A DNA stretch of 22,901 bases, from contig CAAETY010000021.1 in assembly GCA_900759105.1 (NCBI GenBank), positions 1-22,901 on the forward strand, given 5' to 3'. The notes under the pieces were generated by a model. The model was not told the origin of the DNA. It saw only the letters and a program-made list of their open reading frames with translations, and did no database searches. The translations under genes were made by a program, and so were the position numbers. Positions 15,272 to 22,850 of this stretch are shown here, piece by piece. Within the stretch, counting starts at the first letter, position 1, and the number at the start of each line of letters is the position of its first letter. Origin of the DNA: Peptococcaceae bacterium (GTDB lineage Bacteria > Bacillota > Peptococcia > Peptococcales > Peptococcaceae).

Positions 15272-16120
15272 ATGAGTCAATGTGGAAGCTGCTCTTCTGC
15301 CGGTTCCTGCGGCGGTTCTTGCCCAAGTCAAGAACAAGAATTGACAGAAGCGCAAAAGCATACCAATATCAAAAATATCATTGTTGTTATGAGTGGGAAG
15401 GGTGGTGTTGGTAAGTCCAGCTTCTCTTCTGTGTTAGCTATTGCTTTGAGAAAGCGTGGTTTTGAAGTTGGTTTGATGGATGCGGATATCACCGGTCCAA
15501 GTATTCCAAAACTTTTTGGTGTTAACGAACAGCCAAAAATGGGTGAATACGGTATCGACCCAATCAAGAGTAAATCTGGTATTTCTTTGATGAGCATGAA
15601 CTTCTTGCTGCCTCATGATGATGATCCGGTTGTATGGCGTGGCGCGATGATTACCGGCGTGGTACAACAATTTATTACTGATGTTTGCTGGGGCGATTTG
15701 GACTACCTCGTTGTGGACCTTCCTCCTGGAACCGGCGATGTGCCACTTACCATTCTTCAAAGCATGAAGGTCGGCGGGGCATTAATCGTAACCACTCCAC
15801 AAGGCTTGTCTAACATGGTTGTTCGTAAGGGCTTGAAGATGCTCGATATGATGAATGTACCTGCGCTTGGTATTGCCGAAAACATGAGCTATGTTCGTTG
15901 CGGAAGCTGCGGCGAACGTATTAATGTGTTTGGTGAAAGTCATGTGCAAGAAACCTGCGATCAATTCCAAGTGCCTTTGCTTGGTCAATTCCCATTAGAT
16001 TCTAAGCTCTCTGAAATGGGCGATGCCGGGAATGTTGAAAACTATGATGGCGAAGTATTGAGTCTCTTGACTGAAAATCTTGATATGCTCTTAAAGAGTC
16101 TCGGTGAAGGCCAAGAATAA
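15272..16120 (+). CDS. Mrp/NBP35-family iron-sulfur carrier ATPase
   Basis: P-loop ATPase of the Mrp/ApbC/Nbp35 family, which holds a labile [4Fe-4S] cluster and passes it to apo-enzymes in the cytoplasm. The 282-residue protein starts at ATG 15272, 9 nt after AAAGGAG (15256-15262). Its N-terminal tail has four cysteines, C4, C7, C13 and C17, resembling the extra cluster-binding tail of Nbp35-type proteins. The deviant Walker A GKGGVGKS is at residues 42-49, DADITGPS and DLPPGTGD follow, and the C-terminal CxxC is C210/C213, which bridges a cluster at the dimer interface in relatives. It appears to be a single-gene unit between the GroESL operon and a terminator. Confidence 0.9.
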   Translation: MSQCGSCSSAGSCGGSCPSQEQELTEAQKHTNIKNIIVVMSGKGGVGKSSFSSVLAIALRKRGFEVGLMDADITGPSIPKLFGVNEQPKMGEYGIDPIKSKSGISLMSMNFLLPHDDDPVVWRGAMITGVVQQFITDVCWGDLDYLVVDLPPGTGDVPLTILQSMKVGGALIVTTPQGLSNMVVRKGLKMLDMMNVPALGIAENMSYVRCGSCGERINVFGESHVQETCDQFQVPLLGQFPLDSKLSEMGDAGNVENYDGEVLSLLTENLDMLLKSLGEGQE

Positions 16121-16135
16121 AATAATTGATTGTTT

Positions 16136-16170
16136 AACCCCTTGTCTGAATAGATAAAGGGGTTTCTTTA
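16136..16170 (+). terminator. Terminator after the Mrp gene
   Basis: AACCCCTT (16136-16143) pairs with AAGGGGTT (16157-16164), loop 13 nt, followed by TCTTTAT. The tail is less T-rich than the other terminators here. Confidence 0.65.
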
Positions 16171-16200
16171 TATGTAAAATTATTTGGTGGGGTTTTTCTC

Positions 16201-16229
16201 TTGTTTGCGTGGGGAAAGTTTGTTATCAT
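16201..16229 (+). promoter_or_regulatory. asnB promoter
   Basis: TTGTTT (16201-16206), 17-bp spacer, TATCAT (16224-16229), with TGT directly before the -10 (extended -10). It predicts a start near 16236 and a leader of about 80 nt. Confidence 0.6.
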
Positions 16230-16252
16230 ATTTTCAGTAAAGAGTGAGTATA

Positions 16253-16304
16253 TTTCTCTATAAACGTGAAAGAACTGAGGATGCTGAATCTATCTATAGA
16301 GGAG
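16253..16304 (+). promoter_or_regulatory. Leader hairpin covering the asnB ribosome site
   Basis: TTTCTCTATA (16253-16262) can pair with TATAGAGGAG (16295-16304) as a 10-bp stem with two G-U pairs and a 32-nt loop. The 3' arm contains the GAGGAG ribosome site of asnB, so folding would hide it. No known riboswitch class is recognised in the loop. Confidence 0.4.
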
Positions 16305-16314
16305 AATTAATATT

Positions 16315-18168
16315 ATGTGTGGATTTGTAGGGTATTTACCTGGTAGCAATAAACAAAATGATAATGAAATTATTGAGCAAATGATGGATACTATCCATCA
16401 CCGTGGTCCTGATAGCGGTGGCTATCATGTGGCAGACCATGCTGTATTGGGCTTTCGCCGTTTGACTATAATTGACTTGAGTGATGCCGGCAATCAACCG
16501 CTTTTTGACGAAACCGGTCGTTACACGTTAACTTTCAATGGTGAAATCTATAACCATAAGGATATTCGTGCGGAGCTTGAGGCAAAGGGCTACAAGTTCA
16601 AGTCTAATACCGACAGTGAAGTATTGGTGCATGGCTATGCCGAATGGAAAGAAGGCATTTTGAACAAGGTCCGTGGGATGTTTGCATTTGCCATTTGGGA
16701 TGAGCAAGAGCAAAGCCTGTTTTTAGCGCGCGATATGTTCGGCATTAAGCCACTTTATTATGGGAAGGCCTCTAATGATGGAACCTTTTTCTTTGGCTCT
16801 GAAATCAAGAGCTTCTTGCCACACCCATCTTTTGTAAAGGAAGTAAATAAGAATGCGGTACTCCCTTATTTAACCTTCCAATATCCCGTTACCAACGAAA
16901 CATTCTTTAAAAATATCTATAAACTTGAACCAGGTACCTGGATGCGTGTGACAAAGGATGGTCACATGATGCGTAAGCGTTATTGGGACTTTAAATTCGA
17001 TGCCAGTGATGAACCGCTTGAACATTATTTGAAACAAATTACTGATTCTCTGAAAGAATCAGTGCGTGTGCATAAAATTGCGGATGTGCCGGTAGGGGCA
17101 TTTCTCTCCGGTGGGATTGACTCCAGCTTTATTACCGCGCTTTTTAAGCCGGAAAACACCTTCTCTGTGGGGTTTGGTGATTACGAAGGCATTTTTAACG
17201 AAACTGATTTGGCAAGACGCTTGTCTGAAATTTTAGGATTCAATCACCATGTGCGTTTGATTGGAGCGGAAGATTTCTTTGGTGCGCTGCCTACCATTCA
17301 ATATCATCTGGACGAACCACAATCCAACTTGTCTACAGTGCCACTATATTTCTTGGCGCAACTTGCTAGCGAACATGTAACAGTTGTTCTTTCCGGGGAA
17401 GGGGCGGACGAGCTTTTCGGTGGCTATGAAAGCTACATGCGTACACCGCATTTGCAAAAATATGACAAGATTGTGCCAAAAAATGTGCGTCATGGTTTAA
17501 GTAAGCTTGCGCGCAAATTGCCAAATAACCGCGCGACTGATTTTTTGGTGCGCGGTGGACAAACGCCTGAAGAATATTTCATTGGGCAAGCGCGTGTTTT
17601 CCCTGAAGATGAAGCATTGGCTGTGCTTAAGCCGGCGTTTCGTCATGGGGTGACTGTAAAAGAAATCACAGCGCCAATTTATCAAAGTGTGGCTGATGAT
17701 GACGATGTAACCAAGATGATGACCATCGACATGCGTTTGTGGCTCCCTGGTGACATTCTTCTTAAAGCCGATAAGATGAGTTCTGCACATTCCTTGGAAT
17801 TGCGTGTACCTTTCTTGGATAAAGAGGTTATGAAGGTTGCTGAAAAAATTCCGACCAAATATCGCATTAAAGATGGGTTGAGCAAGTATGCTTTGCGTAA
17901 GGCGGCACTGGCTGAACTTCCTGAAGAATGGGCGCGTCGTCCAAAGAACGGCTTCCCTGTGCCAATTCGTGATTGGCTCAAACAAGATAAATACTATAAC
18001 TATGTGAAGGAAATTTTCCAATCTCCTGAAGCAGGCATCTTCTTTGATCAAGAGCGTTTGATGGGTTATTTGGATGAACATTATCAAGGAAAGGCAATGC
18101 GTCAACGTTACATTTATACGGCAATGTCATTAATTCTTTGGTATCGCGAATATTTCATTAATCACTAA
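16315..18168 (+). CDS. asnB: Asparagine synthetase, glutamine-hydrolysing
   Basis: Makes asparagine from aspartate using glutamine as nitrogen donor and ATP. The 617-residue protein has the two standard domains. The N-terminal class II glutaminase domain (about 1-200) has nucleophile Cys2 exposed after removal of Met1 (MCGFVGYL), HHRGPDSGG and FNGEIYNH. The C-terminal synthetase domain has the pyrophosphate loop SGGIDSS (residues 265-271), LSGEGADELFGGY, and LKADKMSSAHSLELRVPFLD. AGAGGAGA is placed correctly before ATG 16315. It has its own promoter and terminator. Some relatives amidate cell-wall or polysaccharide substrates instead, but there are no such genes nearby. Confidence 0.92.
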   Translation: MCGFVGYLPGSNKQNDNEIIEQMMDTIHHRGPDSGGYHVADHAVLGFRRLTIIDLSDAGNQPLFDETGRYTLTFNGEIYNHKDIRAELEAKGYKFKSNTDSEVLVHGYAEWKEGILNKVRGMFAFAIWDEQEQSLFLARDMFGIKPLYYGKASNDGTFFFGSEIKSFLPHPSFVKEVNKNAVLPYLTFQYPVTNETFFKNIYKLEPGTWMRVTKDGHMMRKRYWDFKFDASDEPLEHYLKQITDSLKESVRVHKIADVPVGAFLSGGIDSSFITALFKPENTFSVGFGDYEGIFNETDLARRLSEILGFNHHVRLIGAEDFFGALPTIQYHLDEPQSNLSTVPLYFLAQLASEHVTVVLSGEGADELFGGYESYMRTPHLQKYDKIVPKNVRHGLSKLARKLPNNRATDFLVRGGQTPEEYFIGQARVFPEDEALAVLKPAFRHGVTVKEITAPIYQSVADDDDVTKMMTIDMRLWLPGDILLKADKMSSAHSLELRVPFLDKEVMKVAEKIPTKYRIKDGLSKYALRKAALAELPEEWARRPKNGFPVPIRDWLKQDKYYNYVKEIFQSPEAGIFFDQERLMGYLDEHYQGKAMRQRYIYTAMSLILWYREYFINH

Positions 18169-18172
18169 TGAC

Positions 18173-18206
18173 AAACAGCCACTGACAATCGTCAGTGGCT
18201 GTTTTT
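18173..18206 (+). terminator. asnB terminator
   Basis: AAACAGCCACTGAC (18173-18186) pairs perfectly with GTCAGTGGCTGTTT (18191-18204) over an AATC loop, ending in a T run. Confidence 0.92.
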
Positions 18207-18242
18207 GTGTGGGAATGCGCATGGGCGTCTATGAAAGGGCGT

Positions 18243-18271
18243 TTGCTATCAGCGTGTCAATCTGTCATAAT
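18243..18271 (+). promoter_or_regulatory. Promoter of the GIY-YIG/polA/mutM/coaE operon
   Basis: TTGCTA (18243-18248), 17-bp spacer, CATAAT (18266-18271). It is 20 nt upstream of the first start codon, and no later promoter is evident before the tRNA promoter at 22609. Confidence 0.6.
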
Positions 18272-18291
18272 ATGGGGATGGAGGGCTTGCA

Positions 18292-18567
18292 ATGAACAAG
18301 AAACACTATACCTATCTCGTGCGTTGTAACGATGGTAGTTACTACTGTGGCTATGCTGTTGACGTAGTGGCGCGCGTGGAAACGCACAATAAAGGCGCAG
18401 GCGCGAAGTATACCCGCTGCCGTCGCCCGGTAAGCCTTGTATATACGGAATGCTTTGATACAAAAAGTGAGGCCATGTCGCGTGAGTGTGCCATTAAAAA
18501 ACTTACCCACAAGCAAAAAGCGGCGATGGTACAAGCGTATGCGAAGCGGAAAGAGGATGAACGATGA
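18292..18567 (+). CDS. GIY-YIG domain protein (UPF0213/YhbQ-YazA type)
   Basis: A small 91-residue protein made of a single GIY-YIG nuclease-like domain. The first motif is YTYLVRC, the second YCGYAVD, followed by the conserved arginine R28 in VVARVETHN and the family segment GAGAKYTRCRRPVSLVY. The glutamate-bearing helix SRECAIKKL is present. Family members are proposed to act on DNA, but cellular roles are poorly defined, so I assign only the fold. ATG 18292 follows GGATGGAGGG. Its stop overlaps the polA start (ATGA), so it is translationally coupled to a DNA repair and replication enzyme; this supports a DNA-related role but does not prove it. Confidence 0.88.
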   Translation: MNKKHYTYLVRCNDGSYYCGYAVDVVARVETHNKGAGAKYTRCRRPVSLVYTECFDTKSEAMSRECAIKKLTHKQKAAMVQAYAKRKEDER

Positions 18568-21176
18568 GTACAATATTAATGATAGATGGTAATAGCTTGG
18601 CAAATCGTGCGTTTTATGGCGTGCCACATTTGTCCAATGCAAAGGGTGTGCCGACAAATGCTGTGTTCGGCTTTTTGAATACGCTTCAATCTGTGGTGGA
18701 GCGTTTTAAGCCGGATGAGCTTTTTGTGGCTTTTGACATCAGTAAGAAGGTTTTTCGTCACGAACAATATGCGGATTATAAAGGAACGCGTACCGGTATG
18801 CCTGAAGATTTGCGTGAGCAAATGCCGCTTATTAAAGAAGCGTTGCGATATATGAATATCGCAACTTTTGGTATGGAAGGTTATGAAGCTGACGATATCA
18901 TCGGTACCATGAGTCGTCACTATAGCGAGCTTGGACACCAATGCATTGTTTTGAGTGGGGACCGTGACTTGTTTCAATTGGTGGGTGAAAATGTAACGGT
19001 GTGTTTTCCGAAAAGTAAGGGCGCAGAGATGGAAATTGTCACACCAACATTTCTTAATGAAAATTATGACATGACGCCGGAGCTTGTTATTGAACTCAAG
19101 GGCCTCATGGGTGATAAATCCGACAATATTCCGGGGGTTGCCGGTGTGGGTGAAAAAACCGCGCGTAAACTGCTTGGCGATTATGAAACCATTGAAGGAC
19201 TCTATGAACATTTAGAAGACCTCAAAGGAAAAAAACTATATGAGAAGCTTTTGGCAGGCAAGGAAGATGCCTTCATGAGTAAAGCGTTGGCGACCATTAA
19301 ATGTGACGTGGATATTGATTATGATGCCCATGATTTTACATTTGATGAACCGGATGTTGCGGCATTGGCTGCATTTTATAAAGAGCTCAACTTGACGAAG
19401 CTGTTAAAAAAACTCGAGCACGATTACGGCATGACGGCATTAGATGATTTAAACGCCGAAGAATCTGTACCAGTGCAGGGAAATGTATGCGCTTCTCTTG
19501 AAGAAGCAGTGGCATTGCTAACTCCACTTGCGCCAAGCCGTTATGTGATGATGGTTGAAGTGGATGACGCTAAAGTGCCGGTGCGTTTTTCTTGGCGTGC
19601 ACAAGATAAGAATTTCACGGTGGCGCTTGCAGAAGGTGAATGGGTTGATGTGGTGGATGCACTGCAACCGGTGCTTGTTGATGATAACACCTTTATCGTG
19701 ACGGATGACGTGAAAAAAATGAGCCATGCCTTGTTGGTTGGAGGTGCGGTTACCAATCGTGTGGTTGCGGATGTGGTGCTTGCGGATTATTTGCTACAGC
19801 CGGAAGGCAATGATCATAATCTTGATCGTGTGGCAGAAAGCTATTTGGGCATTACTTTGCCGGAAGAAGGCGAAGCACATATTTTTGCTGCCTTAGAGGC
19901 GGTGGAACGTTTGCAAGAGGTGCTACGTGCACGCATGGAAGAAACCGGCTGCTTAGCGCTGTATTCCGAAGTAGAGTTGCCGTTGGCAACAATATTAAAC
20001 CGAATGGAGCTTGTTGGTGTACGTGTGGATACCGACTACCTCAAAGAATTACAAACAGAATTTGATGCGCGTGTAGCTGACATTGAAAGAGATATTGAAG
20101 AAATGGCCGGAGAACCGGTTAATCCTAATTCTCCAAAACAGCTTGGGCATATTTTGTTTGAAGTTTTAGCACTTCCGGTGGTGAAAAAGACAAAAACCGG
20201 CTATTCTACAAGTGCGGAAGTGCTGGAGCAACTTCGTGAGGAGCATCCGATTGTGCAACGTGTGCTGGATTATCGTCAATTGGCAAAGCTTAAAAGCACA
20301 TATGTGGACGGGCTTTTGAAACTCGTAGATGAACAAGGGCGTGTGCATACATCATTCAATCAAACGGTGACGGCAACCGGACGATTGTCAAGCACGGCGC
20401 CGAACCTTCAAAATATTCCGGTACGCACCGAGGAAGGAAAACGCATTCGTCGCGCATTCATTCCGATTGAAAAACAAAATCTTTTAATCAGTGCCGATTA
20501 TTCTCAAATTGAATTGCGAGTGCTTGCGCATTTAAGTGGCGATGATACATTGACCCAATCTTTTTTGGAAAACGAAGACATTCACCGACGCACCGCATCT
20601 GAAGTGTTCCATGTGCCGATGGATGAAGTGTCAAGCGAACAACGTCGTGCGGCGAAGGCGGTTAATTTTGGGATTATCTATGGCCAAACCGATTATGGCC
20701 TTTCGAAGGAATTGGGGATTAGTCGAAAAGAAGCAGAAGCTTACATCAATCTGTATTTTTCGCGTTATCCACTGGTAGAAACCTTTATTAACGATACGGT
20801 TGAAAAGACACGTGAAAGTGGCTATGTGACCACGATGCTGGGGCGTCGCCGTTATATCAAAGACATCAATAGCCGTAACCGCAATCTGCGTCAATTTGCA
20901 GAACGTACTGCGGTGAACTCACCAATTCAAGGAACTGCTGCCGATATTATCAAACTGGCTATGATTCGTTGTGAACAAGCTATTCGTGACAATGGACTGC
21001 AAGCAACCATGCTTTTGCAAGTACACGACGAATTAATTTTTGAAGTCTCAAAAGAAGATGCCATGGCATTGGGCAAAGTAGTGCGTCAATGCATGGAAGA
21101 TGCAGTGAAGCTTTCTGTACCGTTAAAGGTAGACCTCAAAGCGGGTTTTAATTGGCGTGAAATGGAGGACATTTAA
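18564..21176 (+). CDS. polA: DNA polymerase I (no active proofreading domain evident)
   Basis: Family A polymerase for gap filling and removal of Okazaki primers. The 870 residues are typical. The 5' nuclease domain (about 1-290) has DGNSLANRAFYG, EGYEADDIIG, LSGDRDLFQL and GDKSDNIPGVAGVGEKTA. The middle domain (about 315-470) retains the fold region (ADVVLADYLLQP, DHNLDRVAESYLG), but I cannot find the Asp-x-Glu pair (region YVMMVEVDDA, residues 327-336) or the final Tyr-x3-Asp motif, so 3'-5' exonuclease activity is probably lost, as in many Bacillota. Polymerase motifs are intact: A with D645 (SADYSQIELR), B RRAAKAVNFGIIYG, and C with H821-D822-E823 (QVHDELIFE). It overlaps the upstream gene by 4 nt and mutM by 1 nt. 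Confidence 0.96.
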   Translation: MSTILMIDGNSLANRAFYGVPHLSNAKGVPTNAVFGFLNTLQSVVERFKPDELFVAFDISKKVFRHEQYADYKGTRTGMPEDLREQMPLIKEALRYMNIATFGMEGYEADDIIGTMSRHYSELGHQCIVLSGDRDLFQLVGENVTVCFPKSKGAEMEIVTPTFLNENYDMTPELVIELKGLMGDKSDNIPGVAGVGEKTARKLLGDYETIEGLYEHLEDLKGKKLYEKLLAGKEDAFMSKALATIKCDVDIDYDAHDFTFDEPDVAALAAFYKELNLTKLLKKLEHDYGMTALDDLNAEESVPVQGNVCASLEEAVALLTPLAPSRYVMMVEVDDAKVPVRFSWRAQDKNFTVALAEGEWVDVVDALQPVLVDDNTFIVTDDVKKMSHALLVGGAVTNRVVADVVLADYLLQPEGNDHNLDRVAESYLGITLPEEGEAHIFAALEAVERLQEVLRARMEETGCLALYSEVELPLATILNRMELVGVRVDTDYLKELQTEFDARVADIERDIEEMAGEPVNPNSPKQLGHILFEVLALPVVKKTKTGYSTSAEVLEQLREEHPIVQRVLDYRQLAKLKSTYVDGLLKLVDEQGRVHTSFNQTVTATGRLSSTAPNLQNIPVRTEEGKRIRRAFIPIEKQNLLISADYSQIELRVLAHLSGDDTLTQSFLENEDIHRRTASEVFHVPMDEVSSEQRRAAKAVNFGIIYGQTDYGLSKELGISRKEAEAYINLYFSRYPLVETFINDTVEKTRESGYVTTMLGRRRYIKDINSRNRNLRQFAERTAVNSPIQGTAADIIKLAMIRCEQAIRDNGLQATMLLQVHDELIFEVSKEDAMALGKVVRQCMEDAVKLSVPLKVDLKAGFNWREMEDI

Positions 21177-22003
21177 TGCCGGAATTACCTGAAGTGGAAA
21201 CGGTTTGCCGTGGACTGCGGCGACATATAATAGGACGCACGATCACAGAGGTGGTCGTGCGTTCTGATTCTGTAATTCATGATCAAACAATGAGTGCCGA
21301 AGTGTTTGTGGCGCGAGTAAAAGGCCGTACTGTTTGTGAAGTAAAACGTCGCGGAAAATATATTTTACTGAAATTGGATGAAATATGGTTGATATGTCAT
21401 TTACGAATGACGGGAAAACTGTTGTTTCAATCGGCTACAGAACAACCTACTAAGCATGACCATGTAATATTTTATCTGGATGACGGCAACGCGCTGTTTT
21501 ATGAGGATGTGCGACGTTTTGGCGGTTTTCATTTGAGGGCGGAAGATGTAATGACCACAGAACCGATTTCGAAATTGGGACCGGAACCATTGGAAGAGGC
21601 GTTTTGTGCAGAATATCTGTTTGAAAGCACGCGCAAAAGAAAACGTCCAATAAAAGCGCATTTGCTAGATCAAGGTATCGTGGCTGGAATTGGCAATATT
21701 TATGCTGATGAAATTTTGTTTAGTGCCGGTGTTCGTCCACGCAAAAGTGCAATGCGCTTGAGCCGAGTGGAAGCGCAGGCTATTGTCGATGCGAGTAAAC
21801 ACATTTTATCCGAAGCTATTATAGCCGGCGGAAGTACGATTCGAGATTATGTTGATTCCGAGAGCAGAGAAGGAACTTTTCAGCTATCACATCAGGTTTA
21901 CGGCCGTGCAGGAAAACCATGCAAGCATTGTGGGACAGTGTTGAAGTGTGTTACAGTTGGTGGACGCAGCAGTGTCTACTGCCCAAGGTGTCAAAAAAGT
22001 TAG
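21176..22003 (+). CDS. mutM: Formamidopyrimidine-DNA glycosylase (Fpg)
   Basis: Bifunctional glycosylase/AP lyase that removes 8-oxoguanine and formamidopyrimidines from DNA. The 275 residues match. The N-terminal PELPEVETV supplies the catalytic Pro2 and Glu3 after Met removal. The conserved lysine is in RRGKYILL (near residue 58), and the helix-two-turn-helix region contains GIGNIYADEILF. The C-terminal zinc finger uses C249, C252, C269 and C272, with R264 at the tip of the beta-hairpin. ATG 21176 shares its A with the polA stop (TAATG) and is preceded by TGGAGG. Pairing with polA puts excision and gap filling in one operon, a common arrangement in Bacillota. Confidence 0.97.
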   Translation: MPELPEVETVCRGLRRHIIGRTITEVVVRSDSVIHDQTMSAEVFVARVKGRTVCEVKRRGKYILLKLDEIWLICHLRMTGKLLFQSATEQPTKHDHVIFYLDDGNALFYEDVRRFGGFHLRAEDVMTTEPISKLGPEPLEEAFCAEYLFESTRKRKRPIKAHLLDQGIVAGIGNIYADEILFSAGVRPRKSAMRLSRVEAQAIVDASKHILSEAIIAGGSTIRDYVDSESREGTFQLSHQVYGRAGKPCKHCGTVLKCVTVGGRSSVYCPRCQKS

Positions 22004-22012
22004 GAGAAAAGA

Positions 22013-22612
22013 ATGATTATCGGTATAACCGGCGGTATTGCATCAGGGAAAACAATTGTCAGTGATTATGTGCAAAAACTTGGATATCCGGTGGTGGATG
22101 CGGACTTATTAGCTAGGGAAATAATGGAACCGGGAAGTCCGGTTTTGAATGAAGTGAGAAAAGCATTTGGAAATACGGTTTTCAATGAAAACGGCGAATT
22201 AAATCGTAAAGCGCTTGCGGCACAAATCTTTCAAGATGAGGAATCGCGGCATCTTTTGGATGGTTTGACACATCCTGCGATTCGTGCATTGGCTGAAGAA
22301 AAATTTGCACAATTAAAAGGGGAACACCTTGTGTTTTTTGTAGTGCCGCTATTATATGAAAGCGGTATGGATGAATTATGTGATGATGTTTGGGTAGTGC
22401 ATGCTGAAGAATCACAAAGAAAAAACAGGCTATCATTACGTGACGGCATTGACGAAACGTATGCGCAAAAAAAGATAGATGCACAGATGAGCGCGCAAGA
22501 AAGGCTTAACAAAGGGGCAAGAGTTCTTTACAATGACGGCGATTTAAATCATCTTTACAAGCAGATCGAAAGTTTTTTAAAAAATCGTAAAAAACTTCAA
22601 AAAAGGTGTTGA
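22013..22612 (+). CDS. coaE: Dephospho-CoA kinase
   Basis: Catalyses the final step of coenzyme A synthesis, phosphorylating the 3'-hydroxyl of dephospho-CoA. The 199 residues match the family. The P-loop GGIASGKT is at residues 7-14, the DADLLARE segment with conserved Asp29/Asp31 follows, and VVPLLYESGMDEL is the usual central motif. It ends in a lysine-rich tail. TTAGGAG precedes ATG 22013, and the gap from the mutM stop is only 9 nt. The polA-mutM-coaE order is widespread in Bacillota and does not imply a shared pathway. The stop codon (22610-22612) is embedded in the -35 box of the tRNA promoter. Confidence 0.96.
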   Translation: MIIGITGGIASGKTIVSDYVQKLGYPVVDADLLAREIMEPGSPVLNEVRKAFGNTVFNENGELNRKALAAQIFQDEESRHLLDGLTHPAIRALAEEKFAQLKGEHLVFFVVPLLYESGMDELCDDVWVVHAEESQRKNRLSLRDGIDETYAQKKIDAQMSAQERLNKGARVLYNDGDLNHLYKQIESFLKNRKKLQKRC

Positions 22613-22637
22613 CGAAACATGAAGAAACACGTATAAT
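22609..22637 (+). promoter_or_regulatory. tRNA-Leu promoter
   Basis: TTGACG (22609-22614), 17-bp spacer, TATAAT (22632-22637): a near-consensus strong promoter. Its -35 overlaps the coaE stop codon. Transcription would start near 22644, leaving a 5' leader of about 46 nt for RNase P to remove. Confidence 0.85.
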
Positions 22638-22689
22638 ACATCTTGTAGCTGAGGGAAACGACGGAACAACAAAGCGACAAACACCGAAT

Positions 22690-22771
22690 GCGGTGGTGGC
22701 GGAATTGGCATACGCGCACGTTTGAGGGGCGTGTGAGGCAACTCGTACGGGTTCAAGTCCCGTCCACCGCA
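22690..22771 (+). tRNA. tRNA-Leu (anticodon GAG)
   Basis: The 82-nt sequence folds as a class II tRNA. The acceptor stem is GCGGTGG (22690-22696) with CCACCGC (22764-22770) and discriminator A22771. The anticodon stem CACGT/GCGTG encloses loop TTGAGGG with anticodon GAG, reading CUC and CUU leucine codons. The T arm is ACGGG-TTCAAGT-CCCGT, and the long variable arm is typical of tRNA-Leu. The 3' CCA is not encoded and must be added. Confidence 0.95.
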
Positions 22772-22773
22772 TA

Positions 22774-22805
22774 AGAGCAACAGTCTATGACTGTTGCTCT
22801 TTTTT
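22774..22805 (+). terminator. tRNA-Leu terminator
   Basis: AGAGCAACAGT (22774-22784) pairs perfectly with ACTGTTGCTCT (22790-22800) over a 5-nt loop, followed by TTTTT. It starts 2 nt after the tRNA end. Confidence 0.93.
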
Positions 22806-22829
22806 GTATTGGAGCTTTAGCGTAAATAA

Positions 22830-22850
22830 ACCCCCAGTTCAACTGGGGGT
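22830..22850 (-). terminator. Palindrome, possible minus-strand terminator
   Basis: ACCCCCAGT (22830-22838) pairs with ACTGGGGGT (22842-22850) around a TCA triloop. On the + strand it is followed by CGGTAAAAAA, not T residues; on the minus strand it runs into TTTATTT, so it would best terminate a convergent transcript from the right. No gene is visible between it and the window end. It shares the TCA triloop and GTTCAAC centre with the hairpin at 62-88. Confidence 0.5.
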
